Both the position numbers and the translations under genes were made by a program. The notes under the pieces are model-generated. The model saw nothing but the letters and a program-made list of their open reading frames with translations. It was not told the origin of the DNA and did no database searches. A stretch of DNA of 64,000 nucleotides from Nitrobacter sp. 62-23 (GTDB lineage Bacteria > Pseudomonadota > Alphaproteobacteria > Rhizobiales > Xanthobacteraceae): positions 278 to 64,277 of the forward strand of contig NZ_MKSM01000111.1 of NCBI RefSeq assembly GCF_001897285.1, given 5' to 3'. This document shows, piece after piece, positions 30,129-40,439 of this stretch (positions are counted from its first letter, which is position 1; the number at the start of each line of letters is the position of its first letter).

Positions 30129-30455
30129 ATGCGCATTTCCAACTCATCTCTGCTTCTGGCGTTGTCCGTAAGCTTCACCTTGGGATCAGCGCAACGCATG
30201 GAGGCCGCCAATATCGAGCAAGGCCGGCGGCTGGCGCTGCTTTATTGCGCCAGATGCCACGCCATCGACAAGGTGAGCCCCAGCCCGCTTCGGATTGCGC
30301 CGCCATTTCGCAGCCTGCACAAGCGCTATCCCGTCGAAACGCTTGAGGAAGCGCTCGCCGAAGGAATCATGACCGGGCATCCGAGCATGCCACAATTTCA
30401 GTTCGAGCCTGACCAGATCAATGATTTCATCGCGTTTCTAAAAACCTTGGAATGA
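30129..30455 (+). CDS. Small c-type cytochrome
   Basis: Signal-like N-terminus, CARCH heme motif, MTGHPSMPQFQFEPDQINDFIAFLKTL. Confidence 0.9.
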   Translation: MRISNSSLLLALSVSFTLGSAQRMEAANIEQGRRLALLYCARCHAIDKVSPSPLRIAPPFRSLHKRYPVETLEEALAEGIMTGHPSMPQFQFEPDQINDFIAFLKTLE

Positions 30456-30649
30456 TTCGCGCCGCCACCTGCAACGTGACGCATGTTCATCTGTCGATAA
30501 ATTCACCGCGAGGTTGCGAAACCGGTTAAGCCGTCTACGACATCACCAGCGCGGCAGATAACACTGTCTCATCGGCCAAGACGGCTTGCATAGACGCTGC
30601 ACCTTCCGATGAAAATTACTAAATCCAAAGAGAGCCTGCCGCGGCGACC

Positions 30650-31117
30650 TCAAGGTTTCGTGGCAGGCTCGAATGTCTGGTTGCTGAATGGAGAAGACGT
30701 CGGCACCTTGATCACGATAAAGCCGCGGCCGATCGCCTGATGACAACCGTTGCATGCCGCCGTCAACTCAACAAAAGCGGCAGAGAACTTTCTGGGATCT
30801 TTCGCCTGGATAGCCTCGCCAAGCCGCCGAACCGGCTCCGCTACAATCGTCATGTCCGTAACCGGAATCCCGGGATAGAGCGTGGCCGCATCCTGAAAGC
30901 TCTCCTTGATCTGATCCAGTTCATAGGCGGCAAGCTCCCAATTCCGCAGCTTGCCCGCAAACGACAGCTTGATGTGGCGAAGCTGCGTCGCTCCCATGAT
31001 GTCGCCAAGATGCGGAATATAGTTTGACCTGGAAAATCCGCCCGGTGACTCCGCAGCAGCGAACGACGTCAGGATCGCTCCAGCGCACGAGAGGACGATC
31101 AGCATACGAAACCTCAT
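30650..31117 (-). CDS. Secreted c-type heme protein (CNGCH)
   Basis: MRFRMLIVLSCAGAILTSFAAA signal-like N-terminus; TAACNGCHQAIGRGFI. Confidence 0.82.
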   Translation of the reverse strand: MRFRMLIVLSCAGAILTSFAAAESPGGFSRSNYIPHLGDIMGATQLRHIKLSFAGKLRNWELAAYELDQIKESFQDAATLYPGIPVTDMTIVAEPVRRLGEAIQAKDPRKFSAAFVELTAACNGCHQAIGRGFIVIKVPTSSPFSNQTFEPATKP

Positions 31118-31171
31118 TTCACGCTCCATCCTGCCAACCTGCCGCTGCATGGCTTGCCGCTGCCACGCAGC

Positions 31172-31393
31172 CTATTCGACCACGAGATTCGTGAAGAATG
31201 GTTCGATGATGTCGTCGCTCGTTGTGCTTTCTTCTTCAAAAGCGTTCACAGTGACGAACTCATTCCTGCATTCGAGGCACTTCCAAAGCTGCTGAATCTG
31301 ATGCGGGTCAAGACGTTCCTCCCACTCAAGATTGATCAAGCGTGAACTACACCGCGTACAGGTTCCACGGTGATCTTTTGTGATCGATGCCAT
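31172..31393 (-). CDS. Small zinc-ribbon-like protein
   Basis: CTRC...CLEC cysteine pairs in a 73-aa ORF. Confidence 0.65.
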   Translation of the reverse strand: MASITKDHRGTCTRCSSRLINLEWEERLDPHQIQQLWKCLECRNEFVTVNAFEEESTTSDDIIEPFFTNLVVE

Positions 31394-31459
31394 CGTTGCG
31401 CTCCCTTTTATCTACCCCCCTTTCAGGTTATGAAGTTACGGGATCGGCTCGCCAGGATG

Positions 31460-31473
31460 CTGATTTAGGTCAA
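31460..31473. promoter_or_regulatory. FixK/FNR-like box (one mismatch) CTGATTTAGGTCAA
   Basis: Near-palindrome 66 nt upstream of the zinc-ribbon ORF. Confidence 0.4.
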
Positions 31474-31648
31474 AGGAAGCACAGCACCAACCCCAATGCA
31501 TTTTCCGGCGATCCCGGCCGTTGGACGCACGCTCTCAAGCATTTACGGCGAAAATAGAATCCACCTCCACTACCTGGCCTCTTTTTCCTGACTTGTCCTG
31601 ACGCAATTGCGAACGCACTCCGCTCCATGCGTTTGCCGAAATTGGTGT

Positions 31649-32758
31649 CTACAACGCCTTGGCGGTCCACGCGATCATATCCCTGGCGATGCGCCCGAAC
31701 GCATCGTTGAACGCTGCGCTGGCCGCTGCGGGCTCCATTTTATCCAGCTTTTGCTTTTCCTGGAACAGCCGCGCCGCAACCACCTTGCCGTCCTTGTTCA
31801 GGATTCGCGCCGACAACCCGATATCGGCAACCGCTTCGGGATCGGTCGAGATCTGGAAGCTCCGGATGTCGATCAGAAGTTGATAATCCGCCTGCACTCC
31901 ATCCACTGCGCGTAACGGCGCGTGGGCAATGTCGTAATTTTCGAAGCTCTCGAGCAGTTTCGCCTGAATCAGCTTTGGAATGTTGTCGGCCCACATCGCC
32001 TCGGCGAATTCCGGATATTCCTTGGCCGGCGAAAACAGGAAGCGCTGCGTATCGAGCTTGATCACCGCGGTCGGTTCCGGAATGACGAGCTTTCCCTTGA
32101 GAGTACGGCCGGGCGAGCTTGGAAAGCCGCTCGCCGCGCGGAGGTCATAAGTGATTTTCTGCGCTGCAGAAGTACCCGCTCCTGTCATGCGCTCAAGGCC
32201 AGCCACGATGCCATCGAGCTTGCCGGTGTTCCGCGCCAGCCCTTCGGAAAAGACCTGCAAATTTGCGATGGTGGTTTTCAGTGGCCCCGCATTTTCCGCG
32301 AGCACCGCATCGACATGCCGCAACGCATCGCGCGCCGCCTGTGTCATGCTTTGGCCTGCACCGGCTTCAGCGATCAATGTCGGAACCGGGCCGGCGGCGC
32401 CGAGCAACCGACCTCCTTCCAGCGCAACGACCGGAACGCCGGTCAGGCCCTGAAATTCGAGACCGACTTTGGTGTCGGACCGCACCGGTGTGGTCGACGT
32501 CACGGCGATCGCCGCATTGACGCGGCGCGGATCGTCCGGCGCGAGGCTGAGCTCGGTCACCTCGCCAACACGAATGCCATTGAAGAGGACGGCCGCACCG
32601 ACCAGCAGGCCGGGCACGGAGCCTTCGAACTGCACCTGGTAGGTCGTCCGCGGGCCGAGGCCGCCGGTGTTGTGCAGCCAATAGACGAAGCCGAAAACCG
32701 CGGCGATGGCCGCCAGCACGAAGGCGCCGATGATGACAAACGGGGCACGGGTTTCCAT
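31649..32758 (-). CDS. MlaD/MCE-domain protein fused to an ABC-transport auxiliary (PqiC-like) domain
   Basis: N-terminal MCE (YQVQFEGSVPGLLVGAAVLFNGIRVGEVTELSLAPDDPRRVNAAIAV); C-terminal YDIAHAPLRAVDGVQADYQLLIDIRSFQI...IARDMIAWTAKAL. Confidence 0.88.
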   Translation of the reverse strand: METRAPFVIIGAFVLAAIAAVFGFVYWLHNTGGLGPRTTYQVQFEGSVPGLLVGAAVLFNGIRVGEVTELSLAPDDPRRVNAAIAVTSTTPVRSDTKVGLEFQGLTGVPVVALEGGRLLGAAGPVPTLIAEAGAGQSMTQAARDALRHVDAVLAENAGPLKTTIANLQVFSEGLARNTGKLDGIVAGLERMTGAGTSAAQKITYDLRAASGFPSSPGRTLKGKLVIPEPTAVIKLDTQRFLFSPAKEYPEFAEAMWADNIPKLIQAKLLESFENYDIAHAPLRAVDGVQADYQLLIDIRSFQISTDPEAVADIGLSARILNKDGKVVAARLFQEKQKLDKMEPAAASAAFNDAFGRIARDMIAWTAKAL

Positions 32759-32761
32759 CTC

Positions 32762-33541
32762 TCAAATCGCTTTCGGTTGCAGCATCAACGAACGCTTGCC
32801 ATGGAAATAGGCTCTCACCCAAGGATGTTCGGATTGCAGCAGCTCACGCATCGGCCCGATGGCGACGATCTTGCCGTCCGCCAATGCCGCGACGCGGTCG
32901 CAGACGGTGTTCAGGCTGGCGAGATCGTGCGTCACCATGAACACCGTCAGGCCGAGTGTTCTCTGCAATGTCTTGATCAGCGTATCGAAGTCGCCGGCTG
33001 CGATGGGATCGAGACCGGAAGTCGGCTCGTCTAGAAAGACGATCGCCGGATCAAGCGCCAGCGCCCGCGCCAGTGCCACGCGCTTGGTCATGCCGCCCGA
33101 CAGTTCGGAGGGAAACTTGTCGCCGTCTTCCGGGGTCAGGCCGACCATCTCCAGCTTGGCAGTCGCGATCTCCTCCAGCAGCGCGTCCGACAGGGCAAGA
33201 TTTTCGCGCAAGGGAAACTGGATATTCTGCCGCGCGGTCAGCGAGGAGAACAGCGCCCCCTGCTGGAACAGGATGCCCCATTTGCCCGCGGCCATCTGCG
33301 TTCCGCGATCATGGGTCGAGCCGATCGTGGCGCCCATCACCTCAATCTCGCCGCTCCGTCGCGGAATCAGACCGATGATGGTGCGCATCAGCACCGACTT
33401 GCCGCCGCCCGAGGCGCCGACCAGGCCGAGGATCTCGCCACGGCGCACATCGAGCGAAAGATGATCGATGACGATGCGGCGTCCAAAGCCCACGACGAGG
33501 TCGCTGACCCGAATGGCGAACTCTCCAGCCGATGCATCCAT
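32762..33541 (-). CDS. ABC transporter ATP-binding protein (MlaF-like)
   Basis: GLVGASGGGKSVLMRTIIGLI, LSGGMTKRVALARALALDPAIVFLDEPTSGLDPIAAG. Confidence 0.95.
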   Translation of the reverse strand: MDASAGEFAIRVSDLVVGFGRRIVIDHLSLDVRRGEILGLVGASGGGKSVLMRTIIGLIPRRSGEIEVMGATIGSTHDRGTQMAAGKWGILFQQGALFSSLTARQNIQFPLRENLALSDALLEEIATAKLEMVGLTPEDGDKFPSELSGGMTKRVALARALALDPAIVFLDEPTSGLDPIAAGDFDTLIKTLQRTLGLTVFMVTHDLASLNTVCDRVAALADGKIVAIGPMRELLQSEHPWVRAYFHGKRSLMLQPKAI

Positions 33542-33543
33542 CG

Positions 33544-34710
33544 CTACATTCCAATCGATGCAAAGAACACTGCGAACAGTCCATCCAGCACGATCACCAG
33601 GAAGATCGACTTCACCACCGAGGTTGTCGTCTGCTTGCCGAGCGATTCGGCGCTGCCCTTGACGCGCAGCCCCTCGCTGCAAGCCACGATGCCGATCACC
33701 AGCGCCATGAAGGGCGCCTTGATCATGCCGACCTCAAAATGCGTCACGGAAACGGCGTCGTGCAGCCGCGCGATGAAGATGGCCGGTCCCATTCCGCCGT
33801 AGAACCATGCGACCAGGCCGCCGCCGTAGAGGGCAGCCATCGATCCGATGAATGTCAGGATCGGCAGCGCACAAACCAGCGCCAGGACGCGCGGCAGGAT
33901 CAAAACCACGACGGGGTCAAGACCCATGGTGGAGAGCGCGTCGATCTCCTCGCGCATCTTCATGGATCCGATCTCGGCGGTGTAGGCGCTGCCGGAGCGG
34001 CCGGCGACCATGATCGCGACGATCAGCACGCCGAGTTCGCGCAGCACGAGAATGCCGACCATGTCGACAACGTAGGAATCGGCGCCGAACTTGCGAAAAT
34101 GAAAAAATCCCTGCTGAGCGATGATCGCGCCGATCAGAAACGTGATGAGCAGAATGATGGGAATTGCCTGCCAGCCGACTCGATACAGTTGATAGACCAA
34201 CGACGTGAGCCGCAGCGAACGCGGCCTGCGAATGATGCCGAGCAATGCGACGCAAAGGGAGCCGAGCATATGCAGGAACACGGCGACGTCTTCGCGGGAA
34301 TCCCAGGCGGTGCGACCAACCTCCTCCACTTTGGCGATCAAGGGATTGCGCGCCCCGGGTGGCGAAGGGTTATGCCGGTTGACGTGCCTGACCTCCTCGA
34401 TCAAGCCGGCGTGGTTTTCGGAGACACCGACAACTTCGACCGGACGGCCGGCGATCGCTAGTCGCCGCGACAATTTTTCGAGCAGCCAGGCTCCCAGCGT
34501 GTCGAGTTCGCTCACGCCGCTCATATCCATTTTCAACGCCTTCGCCCGCTCGACCTGCGGCGCGGCGGTCTCCGTGAGCGCTTCCAGGGTGGCGACATTC
34601 ACCGCGATCCAGGAACCGTCCGGGCGAAGCTCGAGAGCATCGCCTCTCGGGGTGGCCGCCAATTGGGGTATCGTCACCAATGCAAAACCTCCGGCTCGCC
34701 CATTCTCCAT
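33544..34710 (-). CDS. MlaE-family permease with N-terminal STAS-like domain
   Basis: GRSGSAYTAEIGSMKMREEIDALSTMGLDPVVVLILPRVLAL; STAS-like LKMDMSGVSELDTLGAWLLEKL. Confidence 0.94.
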   Translation of the reverse strand: MENGRAGGFALVTIPQLAATPRGDALELRPDGSWIAVNVATLEALTETAAPQVERAKALKMDMSGVSELDTLGAWLLEKLSRRLAIAGRPVEVVGVSENHAGLIEEVRHVNRHNPSPPGARNPLIAKVEEVGRTAWDSREDVAVFLHMLGSLCVALLGIIRRPRSLRLTSLVYQLYRVGWQAIPIILLITFLIGAIIAQQGFFHFRKFGADSYVVDMVGILVLRELGVLIVAIMVAGRSGSAYTAEIGSMKMREEIDALSTMGLDPVVVLILPRVLALVCALPILTFIGSMAALYGGGLVAWFYGGMGPAIFIARLHDAVSVTHFEVGMIKAPFMALVIGIVACSEGLRVKGSAESLGKQTTTSVVKSIFLVIVLDGLFAVFFASIGM

Positions 34711-34732
34711 AAAACTGTACTGGGGAAGGACG

Positions 34733-34791
34733 TTGACTTGCCTCAATCCGCCATCATGGCAGTTCGCCCAACAGGCATTGATGCAAGTCAA
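34733..34791. promoter_or_regulatory. Two FixK/FNR-like boxes: TTGACTTGCCTCAA (34733-34746) and TTGATGCAAGTCAA (34778-34791)
   Basis: TTGA-N6-TCAA, upstream of the mlaE-like gene and the divergent ORF 34920. Confidence 0.6.
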
Positions 34792-34919
34792 CGGAACGAG
34801 CCGCCGCTTGTGTAGATTTTCGCCTGGTTCAGAAGGGAAGATGACCCTGATCAGTTATGAGGAAGCCAAGCCGGATTGGTCCATCGTCCGAAAGTCCCTC
34901 AGACACGAGGATTATGATC

Positions 34920-35321
34920 ATGCCTCTCAAACCGATCCTGAATACGTCCCTGCCGCTGCAATTCCGTCAGATTCGTCTCGAGCTGGCGCGTGAACCCGGT
35001 CACCCCGAAGGAGACAGCGGCATCGGCTACATCGTTATCGCCCCGCTCTTCCCTGATGGCCGCATCGATCATGAGTTATGGAAGGAACATCGCGAGGCGT
35101 GTCGCGTGACACGCTTGCGGCCGGACGGGGATGACGATGTCGGTCATCTCGTTCACCGTCCCGGCGGCACCTGGGCATTCCGTTACGACGATGCGGCCAA
35201 GCTGCCCGACGAAGCCGGCTATCACTTCGCGGACGAGCGCTTCGTGCCGGGTGAATACGTTTCAATCAACGAAGACGGCACCATGCACACCTATCGCGTC
35301 AGATCGGTTGCCCATCTGTAA
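34920..35321 (+). CDS. Conserved hypothetical protein
   Basis: MPLKPILNTSLPLQFRQIRLELAREPGHPEGDSGIGYIVIAPL... Confidence 0.7.
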   Translation: MPLKPILNTSLPLQFRQIRLELAREPGHPEGDSGIGYIVIAPLFPDGRIDHELWKEHREACRVTRLRPDGDDDVGHLVHRPGGTWAFRYDDAAKLPDEAGYHFADERFVPGEYVSINEDGTMHTYRVRSVAHL

Positions 35322-35346
35322 CATGCCGAACGATTGAACGCCCCGG

Positions 35347-38040
35347 CTAAAGCGCAAGCCTGACATGGCAGATATCGCGCTCGACGGGATCGTCCACGAT
35401 TTCGAAACCGAGATCCCGGCACATCGCCAGCATCACCGTATTCTCCGCCAGCACATCGCCGGTGATGAACTTCAACCCCTCGGACCGGGCATACTCGATG
35501 ATCAATTGCATCAGTCTCCAGCCCAGTCCCCTGCCCTTCAAATCCGAGCGAACCAGTATCGCATACTCACCGGTCTCATAAATCGAATCCGAATGGATTC
35601 GAACGACGCCAACCATCTCGTCGGTGGCCTCGTCGAAAGCCACGAAAGCCATCGCGCGGGCGTAATCGAGTTGCGTCAGCCGCACGATAAATTCATGGCT
35701 CAGCGGCTTCGTGGCGGCAAAGAACCGGAGCCTCAAATCCTCCTTGGTGACGTGGCGCAAAAAGCCATAGATCGGCGTTTCATCGTCAGGCCGGATCGGC
35801 CGGACCATGATCCGCCAGTTATCCTTCAGCTCAAGGTGCCGCAGCCACTGCGACGGATACGGCCGAACGGCAAAGTTGGCATTACCCGGACCGACGAATT
35901 TTCGCACCGGAGGCCCGATCGCGATACGGGCATCGACGGTCAGAACCCCGGTCTCGTCGGCAAGCAGCGGATTAAGGTCCAGTTCACCGATCTCGGGGAT
36001 ATCCGCCGCAAGTTGCGCCAGCTTCACCAACGTCAGAGGTATTTCGTCCTGCTTGACGGGAGGTACGTCGCGATAGGCGCGCAACAGCCGGGAAACGCGG
36101 GTGCGCTCGACAAGATCGCGGGAGAGCCTGAGATCGAGCGGCGGCAGGGCCAGCGCCTTGTCGTTGATCACCTCCACGGCCGTGCCGCCGTGGCCAAAAA
36201 CGATGACGGAGCCGAACGTCGGATCGCTGGCGATTCCCAGAATGAGTTCACGAGCTTTCGGCCGCAGGATCATCGGCTGCACCATGAAGCCATCAATCCT
36301 CGCATCCGGGCGCTTCGCCTTGGCGCTCGCCAGAATGCTGCGCGCCGCGGCGCGAACCGCATCGACACTTGTCAGATTGAGAACCACGCCGCCGACGTCA
36401 GATTTGTGCGAGATATCACGCGAGAGCACCTTCATAACGATGGTCGCGCCTTGCGCGAACAGGGCTTGCGCATGAGTGGCGGCCTCTTCGACATCGGCAG
36501 CCGCCCGCGTCGGCACGCCGGCAATCCCGTAAGCATTCAGCACGCCCATCGCCTCGATCGGGCCAAGCCATCCCCTGCCTTCTGCCACCGCCGACTCGAC
36601 GATGCGTCGCGCCGCCGCGACATCTGGCACGAACTCATGTGTCAGGCTTGGCGGCACCGCGGCAAGCGATTCAACCACCTCGCGGTGATGAACGAGATGC
36701 ATGAATCCGCGCACGGCATCATCTTCCGTCGGGAAATCGGAAATGCCTGCATCGGCAAATGTTCTCGAGATATTTTCGTCACCGCCGACCCATACCGCCA
36801 GCGCCGGCTTCGCGGAATCAGCGTGCTTGCGCCGACCGGCGTCAACGGCTCGGGTGACCGCCGTGGCGACAGCGCCTGAATCGGCAATCGCCGTTTGCAC
36901 ATTCATGACAAGGACGGCATCGCTATCTCGATCCTCCAGCAGTATCTCGAGCGCGGCGGCGTAACGCGCCGGATCGGCGTCACCGATGATGTCAACCGGA
37001 TTGGAGCCCGACCATGTCGCCGGCAGAACAGCATCGAGTCGTTGTCTGACGATGGGATCAAGCACCGACGGCATCCCACCCAGTTCGACAAGCCGATCCA
37101 CCGCAAGAACACCCATGCCGCCTCCATTGGTGAGGATCGCCAACCGCTTTCCGGCCGAAACCTTGACCCGGCTTAGCGTCTGCGCACAATCGAACAACTC
37201 CCGAAGGTCGAACACCCGCAATATGCCGGCGCGACGAAATGCTGCGTCATAGACGGCATCCGAGCCCGCCAGCGCGCCGGTGTGGGTTGCCGCCGCCCTG
37301 GCTCCTTGCGCCATCCGTCCTGATTTAACAACGACGACCGGCTTGACCCGCGCCGCCGCCCGCGCCGCCGACATGAACTTCCGGGCGTCCTTGATCGCTT
37401 CGATGTACATCAGGATCGCCTTGGTCTCGGTGTCGAGCGCAAAGAAGTCCAGCAGGTCTGCGATATCGACATCAAGCTGATCACCGACCGATATGATCCC
37501 GGAAAATCCGACGTTGCGATGTGCCGCCCAATCCACCATCCCGGTTGCTATTGCACCGGACTGGGAGATCAGCGCCAGATTCCCTGCGCGCGGCATATGA
37601 GCCGCGAAACTCGCGTTCAGATTTATCGTTGGCATCAGGATGCCGAGGCAATTGGGACCGATCAGCCTCATATGAGAGGCACGCGCCGCGCGATCGGCGG
37701 CTTCCGCCAATGAGCCCGCACCATGGCCGAGGCCAGCGCTGATAATGATCGCTCCGGCGGAACCAAGCTGTCCGGCTTCGGCAACGATCTCGGGAACCGT
37801 CGGCGCCGGCGTGGTGACAACGACCAGTTCCGGGACAAACGGAAGCTCGGATAAACGTCTGACCGTCGGTATGCCGTCGATCTCCCGATAACGCGAATTG
37901 ACCACACCGAACGGACCTTCAAACCGGGATGCGCGGATGTTGCTTATAATCGCTCGCCCGACCGATCCGCTACGCGGGCTCGCGCCGACCAATGCCACCG
38001 AGTTCGGCGCGAGCAGGCTGTTCAATCGATAAGTCGACAT
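35347..38040 (-). CDS. Acyl/acetyl-CoA synthetase (NDP-forming) fused to GNAT acetyltransferase (Pat-like)
   Basis: SVALVGASPRSGSVGRAIISNI, ISQSGAIATGMVDWAAHRNVGFSGIISVGDQLDVD, ATP-grasp KSDVGGVVLNL, GNAT VRSDLKGRGLGWRLMQLIIEYA. Confidence 0.93.
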   Translation of the reverse strand: MSTYRLNSLLAPNSVALVGASPRSGSVGRAIISNIRASRFEGPFGVVNSRYREIDGIPTVRRLSELPFVPELVVVTTPAPTVPEIVAEAGQLGSAGAIIISAGLGHGAGSLAEAADRAARASHMRLIGPNCLGILMPTINLNASFAAHMPRAGNLALISQSGAIATGMVDWAAHRNVGFSGIISVGDQLDVDIADLLDFFALDTETKAILMYIEAIKDARKFMSAARAAARVKPVVVVKSGRMAQGARAAATHTGALAGSDAVYDAAFRRAGILRVFDLRELFDCAQTLSRVKVSAGKRLAILTNGGGMGVLAVDRLVELGGMPSVLDPIVRQRLDAVLPATWSGSNPVDIIGDADPARYAAALEILLEDRDSDAVLVMNVQTAIADSGAVATAVTRAVDAGRRKHADSAKPALAVWVGGDENISRTFADAGISDFPTEDDAVRGFMHLVHHREVVESLAAVPPSLTHEFVPDVAAARRIVESAVAEGRGWLGPIEAMGVLNAYGIAGVPTRAAADVEEAATHAQALFAQGATIVMKVLSRDISHKSDVGGVVLNLTSVDAVRAAARSILASAKAKRPDARIDGFMVQPMILRPKARELILGIASDPTFGSVIVFGHGGTAVEVINDKALALPPLDLRLSRDLVERTRVSRLLRAYRDVPPVKQDEIPLTLVKLAQLAADIPEIGELDLNPLLADETGVLTVDARIAIGPPVRKFVGPGNANFAVRPYPSQWLRHLELKDNWRIMVRPIRPDDETPIYGFLRHVTKEDLRLRFFAATKPLSHEFIVRLTQLDYARAMAFVAFDEATDEMVGVVRIHSDSIYETGEYAILVRSDLKGRGLGWRLMQLIIEYARSEGLKFITGDVLAENTVMLAMCRDLGFEIVDDPVERDICHVRLAL

Positions 38041-38101
38041 GGATCTGTACGACGAAAGACGTTGGCGCTGTTCAGTGCGGCGAACAATTTTCTGACGGAT
38101 T

Positions 38102-38554
38102 TTAGAGAGTACGCTTCTCGCCGCGCATGCAGTCTCGTATGGCCTGCATGATATTCTCGCGCGAGATGATGCCGACCAGGCGCTGGTCCGCATCCATGAC
38201 CGGAATGCTGCGAAGCTGATGCTCGATCATTAACTGCAACACACGCACCAACTTCGTCGTTGCGCCCACATAGATAAATTCGTGGATCATCACATCTGAA
38301 GCGGTTCGCTTCATAAGTTCGTCATAGCGCGGAGCCATCGAACCCAGCGCAAGGGCAAAACATTTGAGGACGTCGAACTTTGTCACCAGGCCGACGACCT
38401 CCAACTGGTCGACAACCGGATAGGCATTGAAATCATCGCTGGCGAACAGATCGTTGAGTTCGCCCATCGTGGCATCACACGATACCGTCTTGACCTTGCG
38501 CGTCATGTAGCGGTCGACGATCTGTTCGGGAAATTGGTGCAAGATACCACCCAA
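38102..38554 (-). CDS. CBS domain-containing protein
   Basis: VDRYMTRKVKTVSCDATMGELNDLFASDDFNAYPVVD..., LRSIPVMDADQRLVGIISRENIM. Confidence 0.9.
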   Translation of the reverse strand: MGGILHQFPEQIVDRYMTRKVKTVSCDATMGELNDLFASDDFNAYPVVDQLEVVGLVTKFDVLKCFALALGSMAPRYDELMKRTASDVMIHEFIYVGATTKLVRVLQLMIEHQLRSIPVMDADQRLVGIISRENIMQAIRDCMRGEKRTL

Positions 38555-38632
38555 TCCGCTACATCTGACTTATGGCGAGCCGCGGCTCCTACGCGCGCAG
38601 TCTTCCGCGCCGCGCACGCCCGACTTCTCAAT

Positions 38633-39103
38633 TCAACCGGCCGCCTTGACCTCGATTGTTTTCGCCTGCGCGGGCGGCGGCTTCGGTACCGTGACCTTCA
38701 GAACACCCTTCGACATCACCGCTTTGATGCTGTCGAGGTTCACGCCCGGCGGCAGTTCGATCGTCCGCACGAAAGAACCGTAGTTCCGCTCGACGAGATG
38801 ATAATCCTTTTCTTTTTCCTCCCGCTGGTTCTTCTTCTCGCCGCGTATCGTCAAATGATTGTCCACGACGTTCAACTGTACGTCTTTCTCCTCCATTCCG
38901 GGAAGTTCCGCGGTTAATTCGATCTCCTCGTCCGTCTCGGCAAGATCCATGCTCGGCATCAGCGTCCGTGACGACAGACCGGTAAAGCTTTTGCTGAAGC
39001 CATCGAACAGCCGGTCCATCTCTTGCTGCAACATCGTCAACGGGTTTGCTTCGGTACGCGCCAGGGAACTATCCCGGCCTATCGGGATGAGCGGCTTCAC
39101 CAT
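38633..39103 (-). CDS. Hsp20/alpha-crystallin family small heat-shock protein
   Basis: MDLAETDEEIELTAELPGMEEKDVQLNVVDNHLTIRGEKKNQREEKEKDYHLVERNYGSFVRTIELP. Confidence 0.96.
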   Translation of the reverse strand: MVKPLIPIGRDSSLARTEANPLTMLQQEMDRLFDGFSKSFTGLSSRTLMPSMDLAETDEEIELTAELPGMEEKDVQLNVVDNHLTIRGEKKNQREEKEKDYHLVERNYGSFVRTIELPPGVNLDSIKAVMSKGVLKVTVPKPPPAQAKTIEVKAAG

Positions 39104-39164
39104 GGTCGATCCTCCAGCAATGAGCCCTGAGTGGAGTATTTCACCATGCGCCAGCCGGAAGATT

Positions 39165-39178
39165 TTGATCGAGGTCAA
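39165..39178. promoter_or_regulatory. FixK/FNR-like box TTGATCGAGGTCAA
   Basis: TTGA-N6-TCAA between divergent hsp20 (39103) and ADH (39271). Confidence 0.65.
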
Positions 39179-39270
39179 ACAGCAGCGGCTATTGCACTGC
39201 AAGGAATACCCGCGTTACCTTCCAGGCTGATCTGACGTGCTGCACCGCCGGCCTTGTCAGGAGGCATTTC

Positions 39271-40254
39271 ATGCGCGCGATGGTGCTCTCGGCTCCCGCT
39301 ATGCCGCTCCGAATGCAGGAGCGCCATGATCCAGTTCCCGGCGATGGAGAGATCCGCGTTAAGATCAGTGCGTGCGGGGTTTGCCGCACCGACCTCCATG
39401 TCGTTGATTCGGAACTCCCCGGCATTCGCTATCCGATCATTCCCGGCCATGAAATTGTCGGCCACATCGACCTGGTGGGTATCGGCGCAACCGGCCATCA
39501 AATTGGTGACCGCGTCGGTATCCCCTGGCTTGGGTACACCTGCGGCGTTTGCCGCTATTGCCGCCTTGGTCAGGAGAACTTGTGCGACCGCCCGCTTTTC
39601 ACCGGCTATACTCGCGATGGCGGCTTCGCAACCCACACCATCGCCGATGCGCGCTATGCGTTTGCGATCGGCGAAGCCGGCGACGATGTATCGACCGCGC
39701 CGCTATTATGCGCCGGCCTGATCGGCTGGCGATCGCTGGTCATGGCGGGTGACGCCGAGCGGCTCGGTATCTACGGATTTGGCGCGGCGGGTCACATCGT
39801 CGCTCAAATCGCCGCCTGGCAGGGGCGCTCGGTGTTTGCCTTCACCCGCACCGGTGATATCGCGGCGCAGGACTTCGCCAGGCAACTTGGCGCCGTCTGG
39901 GCCGGTGCATCCGATCAGCAACCGCCAGACGAACTGGATTCCGCCATTGTCTATGCGCCGGCCGGTGAATTGATCCCGCTCGCCCTGCGCGCGGTTCGCA
40001 AAGGTGGCCGCGTTGTCTGCGCTGGAATCCACATGAGCGATATTCCGTCGTTTCCGTACAGTCTTCTTTGGGAGGAGCGGCAGTTGATGTCTGTTGCCAA
40101 TCTGACGAGGCAGGACGGCATCGACTTCTTCAGGATTGTTCCTCGGGCCGGAATTCACATCCGTACCACCACCTTTCCCCTCGACAAGGCAAACGACGCC
40201 ATTGCCATGCTGAGGGCAGGACAATTGCTGGGAGCGGCGGTGCTTCAACCCTAG
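39271..40254 (+). CDS. Zinc-dependent alcohol dehydrogenase family protein
   Basis: CGVCRTDLHVVDSELPGIRYPIIPGHEIVGHIDLVG, GVCRYCRLGQENLCDRPLFTGY. Confidence 0.94.
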   Translation: MRAMVLSAPAMPLRMQERHDPVPGDGEIRVKISACGVCRTDLHVVDSELPGIRYPIIPGHEIVGHIDLVGIGATGHQIGDRVGIPWLGYTCGVCRYCRLGQENLCDRPLFTGYTRDGGFATHTIADARYAFAIGEAGDDVSTAPLLCAGLIGWRSLVMAGDAERLGIYGFGAAGHIVAQIAAWQGRSVFAFTRTGDIAAQDFARQLGAVWAGASDQQPPDELDSAIVYAPAGELIPLALRAVRKGGRVVCAGIHMSDIPSFPYSLLWEERQLMSVANLTRQDGIDFFRIVPRAGIHIRTTTFPLDKANDAIAMLRAGQLLGAAVLQP

Positions 40255-40439
40255 AACCGTGTCGCCTCTGATGAAACAGAAGCGGGCTCCAGGACTTTGA
40301 TGTGATGCGTTTTTGTCACGAGAGCCAACATCCTCCCCTGGTCAAGCCCGAGGATATGCTTCGCTCGAAAATGCTATAATCAAAAGGAAAAGCCCTGTCG
40401 CGACTGAAACCGGTCTCTCGCCAAGCCACTGGACCCGCC

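Noticed and set aside
31922-33034. 370-aa plus-strand ORF
   Set aside because: Antisense shadow of the mlaD/mlaF-like genes.
35365-36879. 504-aa plus-strand ORF
   Set aside because: Antisense shadow of the acyl-CoA synthetase/GNAT gene.
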